DNA of 45,679 nt from MED-G78 sp964546275 (GCA_964546275.1 CAZJJG010000010.1:1-45679); one strand, 5' to 3'; counted from the stretch's first letter, positions 34,658 to 42,819 are shown. Translations and numbers: made by a program. The notes: generated by a model not told the origin, from the letters alone.

Positions 34658-35799
34658 TGAAATCAGACATACAAAGCTCTATTGAACATATCAGTAAAAA
34701 AGATTTTGTTAAAATTAGTGGTGATATTAAATCTCCTTTTATGCAATACAGTTTTTTGCATGCACTTGAAAAAAGTAAGTCTGCCTCTTTAGATTCTGGA
34801 TGGGAACCATGCCATTTAACTAAGGAGCAAGAAGGTGAGCTTGTTGGCTTCATACCTATGTATAAAAAATATAATAGTGGTGGAGAGTTTGTATTTGATC
34901 ACTCTTGGGCGCATGCATTAGAGCAAGCTGGAAGAAAATATTATCCAAAGCTTTTAACAGCTGTTCCATTCACACCCTGCAAAGGTGAAAGAATTATTGG
35001 CGATAATAAAACTATTAAAAATAACCTAATTAATGATGTTAAAGACTATATGCAGGTTGAAAATATAGAAAGCTGGCACATCCTTTTTCCAGATTCTGAA
35101 ACTTCTTTACTACTAAAAGAGCATGATCTTATAGAAAGGTATGGATGCAGATTTACATGGAATAATAGAGGCTTCAAAAGCTTTAGTGATTTTTTAGATA
35201 TTTTTACAGCCAGGCAGAGAAAAACAATTAAGGCAGAGAGAAAGAAAGTTGCTGATGCAAAAGTAAGTTTTAAGATCATTGAAAATGAAGATATATCATC
35301 AAATGATTGGGATATTTTTTATAAACTCTATTGTCAGACCTATGTCGATAGATGGCAAAGACCTTATTTAGAAAGAGAGTTTTTCAATCAAATTACTAAA
35401 GAATCAAAATCAAGTAAGCCAATACTATTTTTTGCAATTCAAAATGAAGAAGTAATTGGAGGCTCGTTATGCTTTAAAAATGCTGACACCTTATTTGGAA
35501 GACATTGGGGTAGTATAAAAAATATTGATTGTCTGCATTTTGAAACCTGTTATTACCAAGGTATTGAATACTGTATTGAAAATAATTTACATTATTTTGA
35601 TCCAGGCATTCAGGGAGAACATAAAATAAGAAGAGGCTTTGAGCCAGAGCTATGCTCATCATTTCATCATTTCTTAAAAGATGATTTAAGAGATGCTATA
35701 TCTGTATTTTGTTCTAAAGAAAGAAAAAGCATAATGCAATATAAGAAATCTTGTGAGGAATATACTCCTATAAAAAAAGAATATAGAATTAAGTCATGA
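34657..35799 (+). CDS. COG3146-type GNAT-fold protein
   Basis: The 380-residue protein belongs to a proteobacterial family (COG3146, often labelled 'peptidogalycan biosynthesis') with two GNAT-like halves resembling FemX/aminoacyl transferases. Visible marks are PFMQYSFLHALEKS near residue 28, FVFDHSWAHALEQAGRKYYP (about 75-94), TPCKGERI, FTARQRKTIKAERKKV (about 186-201) and the C-terminal YFDPGIQGEHKIRRGFEPE. The family reaction is not known. It starts in a TAATG overlap with ubiA and ends in an overlap with the DUF1249 gene, so it belongs to the ubiC-ubiA transcript. Confidence 0.83.
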   Translation: MKSDIQSSIEHISKKDFVKISGDIKSPFMQYSFLHALEKSKSASLDSGWEPCHLTKEQEGELVGFIPMYKKYNSGGEFVFDHSWAHALEQAGRKYYPKLLTAVPFTPCKGERIIGDNKTIKNNLINDVKDYMQVENIESWHILFPDSETSLLLKEHDLIERYGCRFTWNNRGFKSFSDFLDIFTARQRKTIKAERKKVADAKVSFKIIENEDISSNDWDIFYKLYCQTYVDRWQRPYLEREFFNQITKESKSSKPILFFAIQNEEVIGGSLCFKNADTLFGRHWGSIKNIDCLHFETCYYQGIEYCIENNLHYFDPGIQGEHKIRRGFEPELCSSFHHFLKDDLRDAISVFCSKERKSIMQYKKSCEEYTPIKKEYRIKS

Positions 35800-36236
35800 G
35801 AAATAAGCTGCCAATAACTTCACATCATTTAACTGTGTGTGAAGCTAATTATTTAAGACTGTTAAGGCTTCTAGCAAATTTTAAAAAAGATAAATATGCC
35901 TTTGAAGCTGTTATTAATAAGCTAGATTCTCATTATATTTCTTTCCTAGTTTTAGAAAGGACAAAACATACTCTTATTATTGAAGCAAAACAAAATAATA
36001 AAAATACTCAGCTCAATAATTTTACTTTGAGACTCAATATTTTTATGGATGCAAAAATGGCAGAAGTTTCCTCATATCAAAGCGAGAAACCACTTCCTTT
36101 TTTTTACAAAAAGTCTGCTATTCAATCTAAAGATGAAAAGAATCAACAAAATAGATTTCTAACAGAATGGTTAGAAAGTATTTTTGTCTCTGGTTTAGCT
36201 CCAATCGCTCTGATTGAAAACTTATTTGATGAGTAG
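35796..36236 (+). CDS. DUF1249 family protein (YqiB-like)
   Basis: The 146-residue protein matches the YqiB family: LTVCEANYLRLLRLL (12-26), LRLNIFMDAKMAEVSSYQ (about 78-95) and the later DEKNQQNRFLTEWLE. The function is unknown. In E. coli yqiB is next to nudF, cpdA and yqiA; here the YqiA-type esterase follows at once, so part of that cluster is kept while nudF, cpdA and parE are not seen. It starts ATGA-coupled to the COG3146 gene. Confidence 0.85.
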   Translation: MRNKLPITSHHLTVCEANYLRLLRLLANFKKDKYAFEAVINKLDSHYISFLVLERTKHTLIIEAKQNNKNTQLNNFTLRLNIFMDAKMAEVSSYQSEKPLPFFYKKSAIQSKDEKNQQNRFLTEWLESIFVSGLAPIALIENLFDE

Positions 36237-36807
36237 AACTATATTTTACTTTCATGGCTGGAAATCCTCTGCAGAATCTTCCAAAGCATTAATATTTAGA
36301 ACATTAATTAAAAATAAATATCCTAGTATTGAATTAATAATTCCTAATATTCTAGATAAATTTTCAGAGGCCATTCCTCAACTTGATAAGCTTATAGAAG
36401 AATCATCTGCTGAAAAAAAGATTTTTGTTGGCAGTTCTCTTGGGGGTTTTTTTGCAACTCGATATGCAAATTCGTATAACGCTAAAGCGGTAGTTATTAA
36501 TCCTGCTATTAATCCATCAGAAGGTCTTAAAGTTAATATTGGAGCCAATAAAAATTACGCTAATGGTTACGAATTTAAATTAACTCATGACGATATTGAG
36601 TCCCTTAAATCTATAGAAATTAAAAATATTATTAACCCAGAAAATTTCTTATTATTAAGTGAATCTAATGATCAAGTTCTTAATTATCTGGATGCGGTCA
36701 AATTTTATAAAGGCAGTTTTATGGATATTTATTATGGTGGTGATCATTCATATACTCAATTTTCTGACAAGTTGGAGATAATAGAGAATTTTCTAGAATT
36801 GCCATAA
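36229..36807 (+). CDS. yqiA: YqiA/YcfP-type alpha/beta-hydrolase (esterase)
   Basis: The 192-residue protein begins SRTIFYFHGWKSSAESSKA and has the nucleophile elbow VGSSLGGFFATRYA, VINPAINPSEGL and the catalytic His near the end in YYGGDHSYTQFSDK. This is the YqiA/YcfP serine-esterase pattern; the natural substrate is unknown. I chose the ATG at 36229, which overlaps the DUF1249 stop, over a TTG at 36214 that adds five residues not typical of the family. A candidate NtrC site begins three bases after its stop. Confidence 0.88.
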   Translation: MSRTIFYFHGWKSSAESSKALIFRTLIKNKYPSIELIIPNILDKFSEAIPQLDKLIEESSAEKKIFVGSSLGGFFATRYANSYNAKAVVINPAINPSEGLKVNIGANKNYANGYEFKLTHDDIESLKSIEIKNIINPENFLLLSESNDQVLNYLDAVKFYKGSFMDIYYGGDHSYTQFSDKLEIIENFLELP

Positions 36808-36809
36808 AA

Positions 36810-36826
36810 CGCACTTATTATGTGCA
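36810..36826 (+). promoter_or_regulatory. NtrC-like enhancer site 1
   Basis: The 17-mer CGCACTTATTATGTGCA differs from the NtrC pattern TGCAC-N7-GTGCA only at the first base. Its centre lies about 100 bases before the transcription start predicted from the sigma-54 promoter, a normal enhancer distance. Confidence 0.62.
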
Positions 36827-36843
36827 TAATATATTTTATGCAC
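36822..36843 (+). repeat. Inverted repeat between the NtrC-like sites
   Basis: GTGCATAA (36822-36829) and TTATGCAC (36836-36843) form perfect eight-base arms around a six-base centre. The arms contain half-sites of both NtrC-like sites, so the repeat may reflect co-operative binding. There is no T-run after it, which argues against a terminator. Confidence 0.7.
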
Positions 36844-36855
36844 ATTATTAATGCT
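36839..36855 (+). promoter_or_regulatory. NtrC-like enhancer site 2 (weaker)
   Basis: TGCACATTATTAATGCT matches the left half TGCAC exactly and three of five bases on the right. Its centre is 29 bases from that of site 1, close to three helical turns, similar to the paired sites upstream of E. coli glnA. Confidence 0.45.
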
Positions 36856-36893
36856 TTATTTGCACAAAATTAACTCTTGAAACTTTTTACTTA

Positions 36894-36909
36894 TGGCATT
36901 ATTATTGCA
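36894..36909 (+). promoter_or_regulatory. Sigma-54 (RpoN) promoter of glnA-ntrB-ntrC
   Basis: TGGCAT (36894-36899), five bases, then TTGCA (36905-36909) reproduces the -24/-12 pattern TGGCAC-N5-TTGCA with one mismatch. It is 39 bases before the glnA ATG, behind NtrC-like sites and ahead of the genes for NtrB and NtrC, so the functional context is strong. Confidence 0.8.
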
Positions 36910-36948
36910 TAAATATAAGTGTCAAATTAATTATTTTCAGGAGAAAAA

Positions 36949-37929
36949 ATGGCAGAATATAAAACTTACGAATACGTTTGGTTAGATGGATACAAACCAG
37001 AACCTTCAATGAGAAGCAAGGTTAAAGCTACAGATTCAGACTCACCACCAGAATGGTCTTTTGATGGCTCATCTACTCAACAAGCTGAAGGTGGAAGTTC
37101 AGATTGTTTATTGATACCAGTTGAAACTTATGAAAACCCAGATCTGCCGCATAGCTTAGTAATGTGCCAAGTGCAATCTGCAGATCACACAACTCATCCT
37201 TCAAACTCAAGAGCAGCTGCAGAAGCAGTAGTTACTGATGAATGGTGGTTTGGTTTTGAGCAAGAGTATTTCTTTACTAATAAAGATGGAACTATATTGG
37301 GATGGGAAGACGGAGAGCCTGCTCCCCAAGGAGATTATTATTGTGGTGTTGGGGCTAACAATGCTGTAGGTAGAGAAATTACTGATATTCATCTTCAAGC
37401 CTGTCTTGATGCTGGAATAAAGTTAACTGGAACAAATGCAGAGGTGGCTCTAGGTCAATGGGAATATCAGTGTTTTGGAAGCGGAATCAAAGCAGCAGAT
37501 GATTTATGGATCAGCAGATATTTGCTTTATAAGATAGCTGAAGAATTTGGAGTATGCGTAAATATTCATCCAAAACCAAAAACGGGTGATTGGAATGGAT
37601 CAGGAATGCATTGTAATTTTTCAAATGATGCAATGCGGAATAATGGTTCAGAAGAACTTTTCTCAACAATGTGTGACAAGCTAGGTGCAGTTCATGCAGA
37701 AGGTATTGCAGCATATGGTTCAGATAATGATATGAGATTAACCGGTCTTCATGAAACCCAAAGCATTGATGAATTCTCATATGGCGTTAGTGATAGAGGA
37801 GCAAGTATTCGCATACCTGTCTATACAGTTGAACATAACTGGAATGGATATCTAGAAGATAGAAGGCCAGCTTCTAATGCAGATCCTTATAAGATCATTT
37901 CTCATATCGTAGGAACGCTATCAAAATAA
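36949..37929 (+). CDS. glnA: Type II (eukaryotic-type) glutamine synthetase
   Basis: Glutamine synthetase forms glutamine from glutamate, ammonia and ATP. At 326 residues this is not the 470-residue GSI usual beside ntrB/ntrC. It matches GSII: EYVWLDG, PEWSFDGSST, the ATP/metal strand WWFGFEQEYFF, GDYYCGVGANNAVGR, NAEVALGQWEYQ, PKPKTGDWNGSGMHCNFS, RLTGLHET, RGASIRIP and YLEDRRPASNADPY, all in order. AGGAGA lies four bases before the ATG. GSII enzymes lack the adenylylation tyrosine loop of GSI, so GlnE-type control should not apply. Transcription is probably set by NtrC through the sigma-54 promoter upstream. The symbol glnA follows locus position; glnII would reflect the family. Confidence 0.95.
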   Translation: MAEYKTYEYVWLDGYKPEPSMRSKVKATDSDSPPEWSFDGSSTQQAEGGSSDCLLIPVETYENPDLPHSLVMCQVQSADHTTHPSNSRAAAEAVVTDEWWFGFEQEYFFTNKDGTILGWEDGEPAPQGDYYCGVGANNAVGREITDIHLQACLDAGIKLTGTNAEVALGQWEYQCFGSGIKAADDLWISRYLLYKIAEEFGVCVNIHPKPKTGDWNGSGMHCNFSNDAMRNNGSEELFSTMCDKLGAVHAEGIAAYGSDNDMRLTGLHETQSIDEFSYGVSDRGASIRIPVYTVEHNWNGYLEDRRPASNADPYKIISHIVGTLSK

Positions 37930-37942
37930 TATCAAAAATATT

Positions 37943-37966
37943 TCGACTTCTTGAAAGAGGAGTCGA
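37943..37966 (+). promoter_or_regulatory. Hairpin between glnA and ntrB covering the ribosome-binding site
   Basis: The 24 bases from TCGACTTCTT to AGTCGA can fold into a ten-base-pair stem (two G-U pairs) with a GAAA loop. The 3' arm contains AGAGGAG, the only Shine-Dalgarno-like sequence before ntrB, and is followed by TTTCTCT. It could lower ntrB translation or act as a partial terminator after glnA, as an attenuating terminator does at the same place in E. coli. Confidence 0.55.
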
Positions 37967-37974
37967 TTTCTCTA

Positions 37975-39060
37975 ATGGTTAGTGTTGATAAACTGGAAAC
38001 TTCATTACTTAATCAGTTAACTACTGAAATTATTATCTTAGATGAAGCGCTTAATGTTTTATGGTTGAATGATTCCGCCCTTTCAAATGGTTGGATTAAA
38101 GACCCAAAAGAACCTTCATTCTATGCAAGCTTTCTGAGTGCTGAAACAGAAAAAGAAGTAAAAAGACTTATTGGCATGGCTATAAAAGATCGTAAGACAG
38201 TTACCAAAAGAGATTTTGAGCTTATTTCAAATAAGCAGTCTTCTCGTGAAGTTGATTTAACTGTATCTTTTTCAGTTAAATATGAATACATAATCATAGA
38301 AGTAATGAGTGTTGATAATCTTAATAAAATTATAGATTCTTCGAAAATGGTGACATCTCAAAAAATAGCAGCAAACCTAGCTCGAACACTAGCTCATGAG
38401 GTTAAAAATCCTCTATCAGGAATTAAAGGAAGTGCTCAGATTCTGAGTTCAAAATGGAAGGATGCTTTTTCTTCAAAGTTTTTAAAAATTATTATTGACG
38501 AAACGGATCGCCTGAACTCAATAGTAAGTAAGATATTAACACCTCCAAAGAAACCTAATCTTCAGCTATTTAATATTCATTCTGCTTTGGAAAGAGTTCA
38601 TTCTCTTGCTCAGGCAGAGCAAAATAGCAACTTAAACTTGGTAAGAGATTATGATCCAAGCATTCCAGACCTTTATGGGGATGAAAACTTATTCATTCAT
38701 GCAATTTTAAATATTGTTAAGAATGCAATGCAAGCTATTAATGATGATGGAAAAGCATCCATAACCATTTCTTCTAGAATTGCATATAGCAAACCGATTA
38801 ATGGAAAAGTTTTTTCTACGATATGTCAGATTAATATTATTGATAATGGAAGCGGGATACCTGAAGACATTCAAGAACAGGTCTTCTTTCCAATGATGTC
38901 GACAAAGGATGATGGCTCTGGACTTGGGTTATCAATTGCTCAAGATATTATTAGGGTACATGGAGGTTCCATTGCTTTTTCAAGCAAGCCAGGGAATACA
39001 GTCTTTTCAATTTTACTCCCTCTGCCAACTATTCAATTACAAGGTGTAGCTAATGCATAA
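37975..39060 (+). CDS. glnL: Nitrogen regulation sensor histidine kinase NtrB
   Basis: NtrB phosphorylates NtrC under nitrogen limitation, normally under PII control. From the ATG at 37975 the protein has 361 residues: an N-terminal PAS-like domain (LTTEIIILDEALNVLWLN), the H-box LAHEVKNPLSGIKG with phospho-acceptor His141, the N-box NIVKNAMQAIND, and ATP-lid motifs DNGSGIPEDIQE and GSGLGLSIAQDIIRVHGG. A TTG at 37951 would add eight residues but lies inside the hairpin loop, so I prefer the ATG. There is no membrane segment, as expected for NtrB. It overlaps ntrC by eight bases. Confidence 0.93.
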   Translation: MVSVDKLETSLLNQLTTEIIILDEALNVLWLNDSALSNGWIKDPKEPSFYASFLSAETEKEVKRLIGMAIKDRKTVTKRDFELISNKQSSREVDLTVSFSVKYEYIIIEVMSVDNLNKIIDSSKMVTSQKIAANLARTLAHEVKNPLSGIKGSAQILSSKWKDAFSSKFLKIIIDETDRLNSIVSKILTPPKKPNLQLFNIHSALERVHSLAQAEQNSNLNLVRDYDPSIPDLYGDENLFIHAILNIVKNAMQAINDDGKASITISSRIAYSKPINGKVFSTICQINIIDNGSGIPEDIQEQVFFPMMSTKDDGSGLGLSIAQDIIRVHGGSIAFSSKPGNTVFSILLPLPTIQLQGVANA

Positions 39061-40432
39061 GATATGGGTAGCAGATGATGATGATGCAATAAGAATGGTT
39101 CTTGAAGAGAGTCTAAATAGCGCGGGTTTTGACGTTACTCTGTTCTGTGATGCTGATAGTTTGATTGAAAATCTTAAAACAGATAAACCTGATTTAGTTA
39201 TTACTGATATCAAAATGCCAGGAACTCATGGCTATGATTTGCTTAAACATATTAATGATAATTTTGTACAAATCCCTGTAATTGTCATGACGGCATTTAC
39301 TGATATGCAGGCAGCCATTGATTCATATGGCGGAGGTGCTTTTGAGTATATGCCTAAACCTTTTGATTTAGATGAGGCCATAGAAATTATTCATCGGGCT
39401 TTAGAGAGCAAGCCGGCAACAAAAGGATTAAAAGTTAAAACTACTTCTGAAATTATTGGAAAAGCTGCATCAATGCAATTAGTTTTTAGAGCTATAGGCA
39501 AACTATCCAATACAAATGCAACTGTTCTAATTCAGGGCGAATCAGGAACTGGTAAAGAACTTATTGCAAAATCATTGCATAAGAATAGTCCTCGAGATGA
39601 TATGCCATTTGTAGCTTTAAATATGGCAGATATTCCAAAAGAACTTGTTGAATCTGAGCTCTTTGGGCATGAGAAAGGCGCCTTCACTGGAGCAGTTGAA
39701 AGAAGAATAGGTAGATTTGAACAAGCTAATGGAGGAACTTTATTCCTAGATGAAATTGGTGATATGCCTTTGGAATGTCAAACAAGGTTATTAAGGGTTT
39801 TGTCTAATAAAGAATTTTATAGAGTTGGTGGGGATAAGCCTATTAAGGTTGACGTTAGAATTCTAGCAGCCACTCATCAAGATCTTCATAGCCTTGTTAG
39901 TTTATCTAAATTTAGAGAAGATTTATTTTATAGATTAAATGTTATAAGAATAGAAGTTCCCAGATTAGAAGAAAGAATTGATGACATTAAATTACTTTCA
40001 ACAGCATTCTTAAAAATGCATTCTGATTCTCTTGGTGAAGAGCTTAGAGTCTTAAGCAAAGAAGCTTTGGAGATGTTAAAAAAATATAACTGGCCTGGCA
40101 ACGTTAGACAGTTAGAAAATATTTGTTACTGGTTAACCCTTATGTCTCCAACTCAGAATGTTAAATCCGAAGATCTTCCTAGTGAAATTAAAGATCATGA
40201 AGCAGTTGCAGTTGAAGCTTCATTAGATTGGGAGAGAGGCTTGGCTATCTGGTTAAAAGATCTGTCTAAAAATAAAGAATCTGATTTACTGGATGTGGTT
40301 GGGCCAAAGTTAGATAAGATCTTGATACAAACTGCGCTTGAAGAGACTAATGGTCGCAAAAATGAAGCTGCTATCTTGTTAGGATGGGGCAGAAATACAT
40401 TAAGTAAAAAAATAAAAGAGTTAGGGTTATAG
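39053..40432 (+). CDS. glnG: Nitrogen regulation response regulator NtrC
   Basis: NtrC is the sigma-54 activator for nitrogen-limitation genes. The 459-residue protein has a receiver domain with phospho-acceptor Asp52 (LVITDIKMPG), T80 and PKPFD; an AAA+ domain with Walker A GESGTGKE (162-169), the sigma-54 contact loop GAFTGA (209-214) and LFLDEIGDMPL; and a Fis-type helix-turn-helix at the end (NEAAILLGWGRNTLSKKIKE). All parts are intact. It probably regulates its own operon through the sites at 36810-36855. Confidence 0.97.
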   Translation: MHKIWVADDDDAIRMVLEESLNSAGFDVTLFCDADSLIENLKTDKPDLVITDIKMPGTHGYDLLKHINDNFVQIPVIVMTAFTDMQAAIDSYGGGAFEYMPKPFDLDEAIEIIHRALESKPATKGLKVKTTSEIIGKAASMQLVFRAIGKLSNTNATVLIQGESGTGKELIAKSLHKNSPRDDMPFVALNMADIPKELVESELFGHEKGAFTGAVERRIGRFEQANGGTLFLDEIGDMPLECQTRLLRVLSNKEFYRVGGDKPIKVDVRILAATHQDLHSLVSLSKFREDLFYRLNVIRIEVPRLEERIDDIKLLSTAFLKMHSDSLGEELRVLSKEALEMLKKYNWPGNVRQLENICYWLTLMSPTQNVKSEDLPSEIKDHEAVAVEASLDWERGLAIWLKDLSKNKESDLLDVVGPKLDKILIQTALEETNGRKNEAAILLGWGRNTLSKKIKELGL

Positions 40433-40437
40433 TTTTT

Positions 40438-40854
40438 TTACTTAGATACTAGCGGCAGGCCTTCTTGTTGCCATGTCATTATTCCACCAGAAAGTATATT
40501 TACATTTGAATAATCCTTCTTTAACAGATCTTCACCAATATTGACTGATTGTCTTCCAGTGGAGCAAATTAAGATAATAGGGGTTTCTAGATCTGAAGAA
40601 ATGCGATGGTCATATTTTTCAAATTCATCATGAGGCATATTAACTGAGTTAGCTATATGTCCGGTTTCAAATTCATTTGCAGTCCTCAAATCAATTAAAG
40701 AGGCTGAGTTTTTATTTACTAATTTTGTTAAATCAGTGCATGAAATTTTATTCCCTCCCCTATTCATTTCATGGCGAGACCATAAGATAATAGTTAGAAA
40801 TAATGGAAAAGATAGATACCAATATTCTGATAAAAATAAACTGAATTCGATCAT
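40438..40854 (-). CDS. Membrane-anchored rhodanese-domain protein
   Basis: The 138-residue protein has one N-terminal membrane helix (about 6-26) followed by a single rhodanese domain with SLIDLRTANEFETGHIANSV, the active-site Cys97 in CSTGRQS, and GGIMTWQQEGLP. This is the layout of E. coli YibN, which sits next to a phosphoglycerate mutase gene, as here. A sulfur-carrier role is likely but the acceptor is unknown. It is convergent with ntrC and divergent from gpmA. Confidence 0.88.
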   Translation of the reverse strand: MIEFSLFLSEYWYLSFPLFLTIILWSRHEMNRGGNKISCTDLTKLVNKNSASLIDLRTANEFETGHIANSVNMPHDEFEKYDHRISSDLETPIILICSTGRQSVNIGEDLLKKDYSNVNILSGGIMTWQQEGLPLVSK

Positions 40855-40904
40855 GTGCGTATTATCTCTTAAAATGGGACACTTGTGTTTAAAGGAGTTA
40901 AGAA

Positions 40905-41531
40905 ATGGACTTAAAAAGAAATTTAATCTTGGTAAGACATGGCCAAAGTGAATGGAATGAAAAAAACTTATTTACCGGTTGGAAGGATCCTGGGTTAACA
41001 ACCCTTGGCTATGAAGAGGCTAAGCATGCTGGAGATCTTATTAAAAAAACTCAAATAAATTTTGATTGCATGTTTACCTCAGACTTGCAAAGAGCTCAAA
41101 TAACAGGTGACTTAATCTTAAATAAAATTAATCAGGAAAATATTTCAATAATTAAAGATAAAGCACTAAATGAAAGGGATTATGGAAGCTTATCTGGCTT
41201 AAACAAAGACGATGCTAGAAAGAAATGGGGTGAAGACCAAGTGCAGATTTGGAGAAGGTCTTATGACATACCTCCCCCAGAAGGAGAGAGTTTAAAAAAT
41301 ACAGCTGAAAGGGTTCTCCCTTATTTTAATAGCTCAATTATGCCCCTTGTACTTAATGGTAAAAATATATTAATTGCAGCTCACGGTAATTCACTTCGCG
41401 CTTTAATCATGCAGCTGGATTCTATTTCAGAAGATGAGATAGTGAAACTTGAAATTCCAACTGGGGCTCCTATTCATTATCATTTTAATGAAGATGGCTC
41501 TATTGCTCTAAAAGATAATCTTTATGAATGA
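40905..41531 (+). CDS. gpmA: 2,3-bisphosphoglycerate-dependent phosphoglycerate mutase
   Basis: GpmA interconverts 3- and 2-phosphoglycerate in glycolysis and gluconeogenesis. The 208-residue protein has the phosphohistidine motif LVRHGQSEWN (His12), FTGWKDPGLTTLG, NERDYGSLSG (Glu90), YDIPPPEGESL and the second histidine in AAHGNSLRAL (His160). It lacks part of the loop region of the 250-residue E. coli enzyme, like other short dPGMs. AAAGGAG lies seven bases before the ATG. The stop overlaps mutY by ATGA. Confidence 0.94.
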   Translation: MDLKRNLILVRHGQSEWNEKNLFTGWKDPGLTTLGYEEAKHAGDLIKKTQINFDCMFTSDLQRAQITGDLILNKINQENISIIKDKALNERDYGSLSGLNKDDARKKWGEDQVQIWRRSYDIPPPEGESLKNTAERVLPYFNSSIMPLVLNGKNILIAAHGNSLRALIMQLDSISEDEIVKLEIPTGAPIHYHFNEDGSIALKDNLYE

Positions 41532-42553
41532 AAAAAATCAGTAAAGAAAATACAAATATTTCTAGTCTTATTATAGATTGGTATTTAGTGCATGGAAGAA
41601 AAGATCTTCCATGGAGAACGAATATTTCTCCATACAGAGTTTGGATTTCAGAGATAATGCTTCAGCAAACACAAGTTAAAACAGTTATCCCGTTTTATAA
41701 TAGATTTCTTTTAAAATTCCCAACGCTAGAATCTTTAATGGATGCATCAGAAGATGAAGTAATAGCGCTATGGTCTGGACTAGGGTTTTATAGAAGAGCA
41801 AAAAATATCTACAAAGCAAAAGAAAAGATTAAATTCGAATTTAATAGCATCTTTCCTCAAGATTTTAGTGAACTTAAGTTATTGCCGGGCATTGGTGAAT
41901 CAACTGCAGGAGCAATTATGTCAATTGCATATAATAAGTCATACCCAATTCTTGATGCTAATGTAAAAAGGGTTTTATCTAGATGCTCTGATGTAAATGA
42001 AACATCCATCTCAAAAAGAGATAAAAGGCTTTGGGAGATTTCAAGCTCCATTACCCCTATCAAGAATACATTTGAATATACTCAAGGAATAATGGACCTA
42101 GGTGCAACGGTTTGCAGACCCAAAGATCCAGATTGCATTTATTGTCCTTTAAATAATGAATGTATCTCAGCATTTAAAACACCACAACTAATAAAAAAAT
42201 CCTCCAAAGTACACAAGATTAAGCCAGAAAAAGATATTAACTTTACACTTGCTTACTCTGGAGAAAGCTTTCTTTTATTCAAGAAAGATGAGGAGACATT
42301 TTGGGAAGGTTTATGGCTACCCTCTGAACAACCTAGAATTCATAAAATTATTAAAGCTAAATCATTAGAGCAGCAGATTGTTAAGTTAAAACATAAACTT
42401 ACTCATTTAGATTTAAATTTAAGCATCACCCTATTAAGATATAATGAGACTTTTAAAGTAAAGACAAATGCTGAGCATCAATGGGTTAAAAAGATTACTA
42501 TTGATGAAGTTGGGATGCCGGCGCCTATTAAAAAAATTATATTAAACTTATGA
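41528..42553 (+). CDS. mutY: Adenine DNA glycosylase MutY
   Basis: MutY removes adenine mispaired with 8-oxoguanine. The 341-residue protein has LPWRTNISPYRVWISEIMLQ with catalytic Glu42, the helix-hairpin-helix LPGIGESTAGAI (119-130), catalytic Asp143 in ILDANVKRVL, and the [4Fe-4S] ligands C196, C203, C206 and C212 in the C-x6-C-x2-C-x5-C arrangement. A NUDIX-like 8-oxoG recognition domain fills the C-terminal third, with KLKHKLTHLDL typical of it. ATGA overlaps join it to gpmA before and yggX after. Confidence 0.96.
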   Translation: MKKISKENTNISSLIIDWYLVHGRKDLPWRTNISPYRVWISEIMLQQTQVKTVIPFYNRFLLKFPTLESLMDASEDEVIALWSGLGFYRRAKNIYKAKEKIKFEFNSIFPQDFSELKLLPGIGESTAGAIMSIAYNKSYPILDANVKRVLSRCSDVNETSISKRDKRLWEISSSITPIKNTFEYTQGIMDLGATVCRPKDPDCIYCPLNNECISAFKTPQLIKKSSKVHKIKPEKDINFTLAYSGESFLLFKKDEETFWEGLWLPSEQPRIHKIIKAKSLEQQIVKLKHKLTHLDLNLSITLLRYNETFKVKTNAEHQWVKKITIDEVGMPAPIKKIILNL

Positions 42554-42819
42554 GTAAAACTATATTTTGTAAAAAGTTTCAAGAGGAATTACCTGCTCTC
42601 GAAATACCGCCAATGCCTGGAGCTAGAGGCCAAGAATTAATGTCTACTATTTCACAAAAAGCATGGGATGAATGGAAGTCTCATCAGACAACATTAATAA
42701 ATGAAAAACGTTTAGATATGTCTAATTCAGATAGCAGAATGTGGTTAGTAGGAGAAATGGAAAAATTCTTTAATAATGAAGATTATGAGAAAGCGTCTGG
42801 ATTTAAAGCCCTAGAATAA
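42550..42819 (+). CDS. yggX: Fe(II)-trafficking protein YggX
   Basis: YggX is a small protein linked to protection of iron-sulfur proteins from oxidation. The 89 residues contain the conserved Cys7 in IFCKKFQEELP, PPMPGARGQEL, SQKAWDEWKSHQTTLINEKR and the MEKFF C-terminal helix. It directly follows mutY, as in E. coli, which makes sense because MutY carries an iron-sulfur cluster. Confidence 0.96.
   Translation: MSKTIFCKKFQEELPALEIPPMPGARGQELMSTISQKAWDEWKSHQTTLINEKRLDMSNSDSRMWLVGEMEKFFNNEDYEKASGFKALE

Noticed and set aside
36822..36843. Perfect inverted repeat as a terminator for yqiA.
   Set aside because: The stem is AT-rich and has no following T-run. Its arms are parts of the NtrC-like sites, so operator use explains it better.
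40432..40441. T-run between convergent ntrC and the rhodanese gene as an intrinsic terminator.
   Set aside because: No GC-containing stem precedes the run on either strand.
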